From: Salinirussus salinus
GTDB lineage: Archaea > Halobacteriota > Halobacteria > Halobacteriales > Haloarculaceae
NCBI RefSeq assembly: GCF_009831455.1
Contig: NZ_WOWO01000002.1
Coordinates: 1,178,001-1,242,000, forward strand
DNA: 64,000 nucleotides
Direction: 5' to 3'
Shown: positions 63,368-64,000 of the stretch, one piece after another
How positions within the stretch are numbered: position 1 is the stretch's first letter
Layout of the letters: each line of letters opens with the position of its first letter
Translations under genes and position numbers: made by a program
The notes under the pieces: generated by a model
The model's input: the letters and a program-made list of their open reading frames with translations, nothing else
Told to the model about the DNA's origin: nothing
Database searches by the model: none

Positions 63368-64000
63368 ATGCCGGAAATCGACCCCACCGACCACGAGATC
63401 GCCGACCTCGGACCGAAGATCAAGGATATCGACGACGAGCAGGAACTCGAGGAGATGCTGGCCATGGAGAAAGGCGGCGAGGGGCGCGCCCCCGTCGTCA
63501 CGCTCATCGAGGACCGCCTCGAGAAGGTGGCCGGCGACGACGAGGACGAACAGGACCCCAGCGAGGTCGACCTGACGGAGCTGACCATCGCCGACATCGC
63601 CAACATGGTCCGCGACGTCGAGGAGGTCGACGTGCTGGAGGGTCTGCTGGAGCGGGAGAAGGAGGGCAAGGACCGGAAGGGCGCCAAAGAGCAGATCGAG
63701 AGCCGCATCCAGTCCATCGAGGGCAGCGACGAGGAGGAGGAGACGGAAGTCGAGTACGTCCCCCCCGAGGAGAAACACCCCGACCTCGACCATCCGACCG
63801 CTGACAAGCAGTACGTCGAGGGGACCGTCGGCGGCGAGTACCGCGACATGTGGGTCTACTGCGAGACCCAGCGCGGCGAGCTGATCGACGTCTCCCGGGA
63901 GATGCTCGGCAAGGCCCGGGAGCTGATGGACCTGTACAACGCCGACCCGTCCGAGGCCACGGAAGACGAGCCCTCCGGCCGGTACGGCGGCGACGAGAAC
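63368..64000 (+). CDS. etfA: Electron transfer flavoprotein alpha subunit (FixB), partial
   Basis: The frame is open from ATG 63368 to the window end (211 codons). The first 150 residues are an acidic, coiled-coil-like extension absent from ordinary EtfA (LGPKIKDIDDEQELEEML; ELTIADIANMVRDVEEV). The true EtfA domain starts near YRDMWVYCETQRGELIDVSRE. The FAD-binding C-terminal half lies outside the window. It probably has FixCX-like partners further right. Confidence 0.88.
   Translation, partial: MPEIDPTDHEIADLGPKIKDIDDEQELEEMLAMEKGGEGRAPVVTLIEDRLEKVAGDDEDEQDPSEVDLTELTIADIANMVRDVEEVDVLEGLLEREKEGKDRKGAKEQIESRIQSIEGSDEEEETEVEYVPPEEKHPDLDHPTADKQYVEGTVGGEYRDMWVYCETQRGELIDVSREMLGKARELMDLYNADPSEATEDEPSGRYGGDEN

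Overview
The window is a piece of haloarchaeal chromosome (class Halobacteria). The evidence is the high GC, the acidic proteins, archaeal-only genes (L39e, L31e, LX/L18a, aIF6, prefoldin alpha, NOB1, IF-2/aIF5B type, SecF before SecD, pyruvoyl arginine decarboxylase, UPF0200/UPF0201), leaderless promoters with a TATA-like box about 25-30 bases before the start codon, and many ATGA gene overlaps. A family such as Haloarculaceae is possible but cannot be settled from the sequence. I see no rRNA, tRNA, CRISPR array or prophage. Nearly all the DNA is coding.

Layout. 1-5.6 kb: a partial bactofilin-like membrane protein, two UPF0145 (YbjQ) paralogues, an enolase-superfamily/creatininase pair, RidA and a SnoaL-like protein, with a 400-base gene-free repeat-rich gap. 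5.6-10.3 kb: a SufS-type cysteine desulfurase whose last 67 bases are duplicated downstream, DUF424, a TPR protein, ThpR, a ZIP transporter, an 82-base near-perfect palindrome and a GNAT protein. 10.5-19 kb: a core information-processing block (rpl39e, rpl31e, tif6, rpl18a, pfdA, ftsY, srp54), interrupted by a siroheme sulfite/nitrite reductase overlapping an FrhB-type F420 dehydrogenase subunit. 19-26.7 kb: SurE, a two-gene MgtE-type transporter, a CBS-MaoC fusion, UPF0201/UPF0200, a prenyl diphosphate synthase, a two-domain multicopper oxidase and PdaD. 26.9-34.7 kb: IF-2, halocyanin-like protein, acyl-CoA dehydrogenase, a 48-aa peptide coupled to an orphan 547-aa protein, hydroxyacyl-CoA dehydrogenase, PRC-barrel protein and NOB1. 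34.7-42.2 kb: CPBP protease, Pgi, a VapBC pair, DUF1684, a solo TnpB element, a Rieske/amidohydrolase pair under a divergent promoter carrying a palindrome. 42.3-49 kb: SecF/SecD, a beta-lactamase-fold hydrolase, a BioD-like ATPase, a histidine kinase and a VOC protein. 49-64 kb: a 1011-aa FAD/Fe-S oxidoreductase, superoxide dismutase, photolyase, a secreted protein with a duplicated domain beside a membrane-anchored HTH protein, the remnant of a tungstate/molybdate-type ABC ATPase next to an intact ModE-like regulator, GluRS, a zinc-type ferredoxin, and EtfB/EtfA (EtfA runs off the right edge).

The most interesting system is the pair at 13824-17400: a siroheme/4Fe-4S reductase with a sulfite-reductase-like anion pocket, overlapping an F420H2 dehydrogenase subunit. 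It resembles a split version of the methanogen F420-dependent sulfite reductase Fsr, here built on a NirA/SirA-type catalytic subunit. Other leads are the orphan 547-aa protein with its coupled 48-aa peptide, the palindrome over the amidohydrolase start codon, the TnpB element with a probable overlapping guide RNA, and the decayed metal-oxyanion transporter.
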